A DNA stretch of 40,741 bases from Deinococcota bacterium (GTDB lineage: Bacteria; Deinococcota; Deinococci; Deinococcales; Trueperaceae), in assembly GCA_963170125.1 (NCBI GenBank), contig CAUJFI010000081.1, positions 1-40,741 on the forward strand, written 5' to 3'. Positions 40,493-40,741 of this stretch are shown one piece after another. Position 1 is the first letter of the stretch. Each line of letters begins with the position of its first letter. The position numbers and the translations under genes are program-made. The notes under the pieces were generated by a model. That model was not told the DNA's origin. It ran no database searches and worked only from the letters and a program-made list of their open reading frames with translations.

Positions 40493-40741
40493 CTAACGCC
40501 GTGGGGTGAAGCGACGCGTAGATGAGAATGAGGTTCGTGAACCCGAGGCGGCTCGCGCCAGCCTGTCGACGCCGATGACGATGACCAGCCCGCCGGCTAC
40601 GAGCGCGCTCATGAGGAGGGCCGCCCCGGCGTCGCCGGTCGCCCACGGCCAGGTCGCCGCCCCGGCGCCGTCGACGTACGGCCACACCTTGCGCAGGCTC
40701 CCGAGCATGAAGCCGGTGAGGAGGGCCAGGGTGGCGTCGTG
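40493..40741 (-). CDS. DUF368 membrane protein, C-terminal part (5' end outside window)
   Basis: About 82 codons open to the right edge. TLALLTGFMLGSLRKVWPYV is the conserved C-terminal transmembrane/loop motif of DUF368 proteins, and a second hydrophobic segment follows (AALLMSALVAGGLVIVIGVDRLA) before a short basic tail. DUF368 proteins in Bacteria have been linked to lipid carrier (undecaprenyl phosphate) translocation; that function is family-level knowledge and only partial sequence is visible. The gene runs leftward into htrA with a hairpin between. Confidence 0.75.
   Translation of the reverse strand, partial: HDATLALLTGFMLGSLRKVWPYVDGAGAATWPWATGDAGAALLMSALVAGGLVIVIGVDRLARAASGSRTSFSSTRRFTPRR

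Noticed and set aside
1..40741. CRISPR arrays, rRNA, RNase P RNA, tmRNA or SRP RNA, insertion sequences, integrases
   Set aside because: No regularly spaced direct repeats of CRISPR type, no transposase-like protein and no rnpB/ssrA/ffs core sequences were seen by eye in the intergenic regions, including next to the zinc-ribbon gene where rnpB is sometimes found.

Overview
The window is about 40.7 kb of GC-rich, gene-dense bacterial chromosome with no insertion sequence, phage, integrase or CRISPR array. Gene content, family-level sequence and promoter style point to the phylum Deinococcota, most likely a Truepera-like lineage. The support is short-spaced extended -10 boxes placed directly on start codons (leaderless promoters, known to be common in Deinococcus), a cdaA-cdaR pair, split B12 acyl-CoA mutase subunits and a PSP1 (RicT-like) protein. 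This placement is an inference; no rRNA is present to confirm it.

Layout. 1-5.3 kb: the 3' end of hisD meets a leftward group (dxr, a CBS-bearing site-2 protease, rseP, a family 2 glycosyltransferase, a metallo-beta-lactamase-fold hydrolase). 5.3-6.7 kb: a rightward CBS-ACT protein and an S4 RNA-binding protein, ending in three consecutive hairpins. 6.8-11.5 kb: a leftward run cdaA, cdaR (ybbR), def, fmt, der, which joins c-di-AMP synthesis to formyl-methionine handling and ribosome assembly. 11.5-11.8 kb: a tandem 65/66-bp repeat region separating cdaA from the divergent prfB, which carries the classical programmed +1 frameshift. 11.8-17.7 kb: prfB, a metallophosphoesterase, a YgfZ-type folate-binding protein, large and small subunits of a B12-dependent acyl-CoA mutase, and a secreted LysM-M23 protein. 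17.8-23.6 kb: a coiled-coil zinc-ribbon protein with a terminator inside its leader, an unknown protein, a DUF512 radical-SAM protein, a UbiA-type prenyltransferase, tRNA-Asp, a LON-N domain protein and truD. 23.7-30.9 kb: a large vWA membrane protein, a receiver-like histidine kinase, rnhB, a PSP1 protein, holB and a second metallophosphoesterase. 31-37.4 kb: a PEGA-domain secreted protein, a predicted outer-membrane barrel, glgP, pgl and an HD protein. 37.4-40.7 kb: lepB, a patatin-like lipase, an HtrA protease and the end of a DUF368 membrane protein.

Most genes are housekeeping. Themes are envelope quality control (two site-2 proteases, HtrA, LepB, M23), translation (prfB, def, fmt, der, truD, tRNA-Asp, S4 protein) and central carbon (glgP, pgl, acyl-CoA mutase). 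The points most worth a second look are the repeated promoter/ribosome-binding module ahead of cdaA, the terminator in the leader of the zinc-ribbon gene, the isobutyryl-CoA-mutase-type specificity residues in a protein that would be named methylmalonyl-CoA mutase, an 18-bp palindrome on the patatin promoter, and the widespread leaderless promoters. No stretch longer than 300 bases lacks a gene; the longest gap is 11497-11777.
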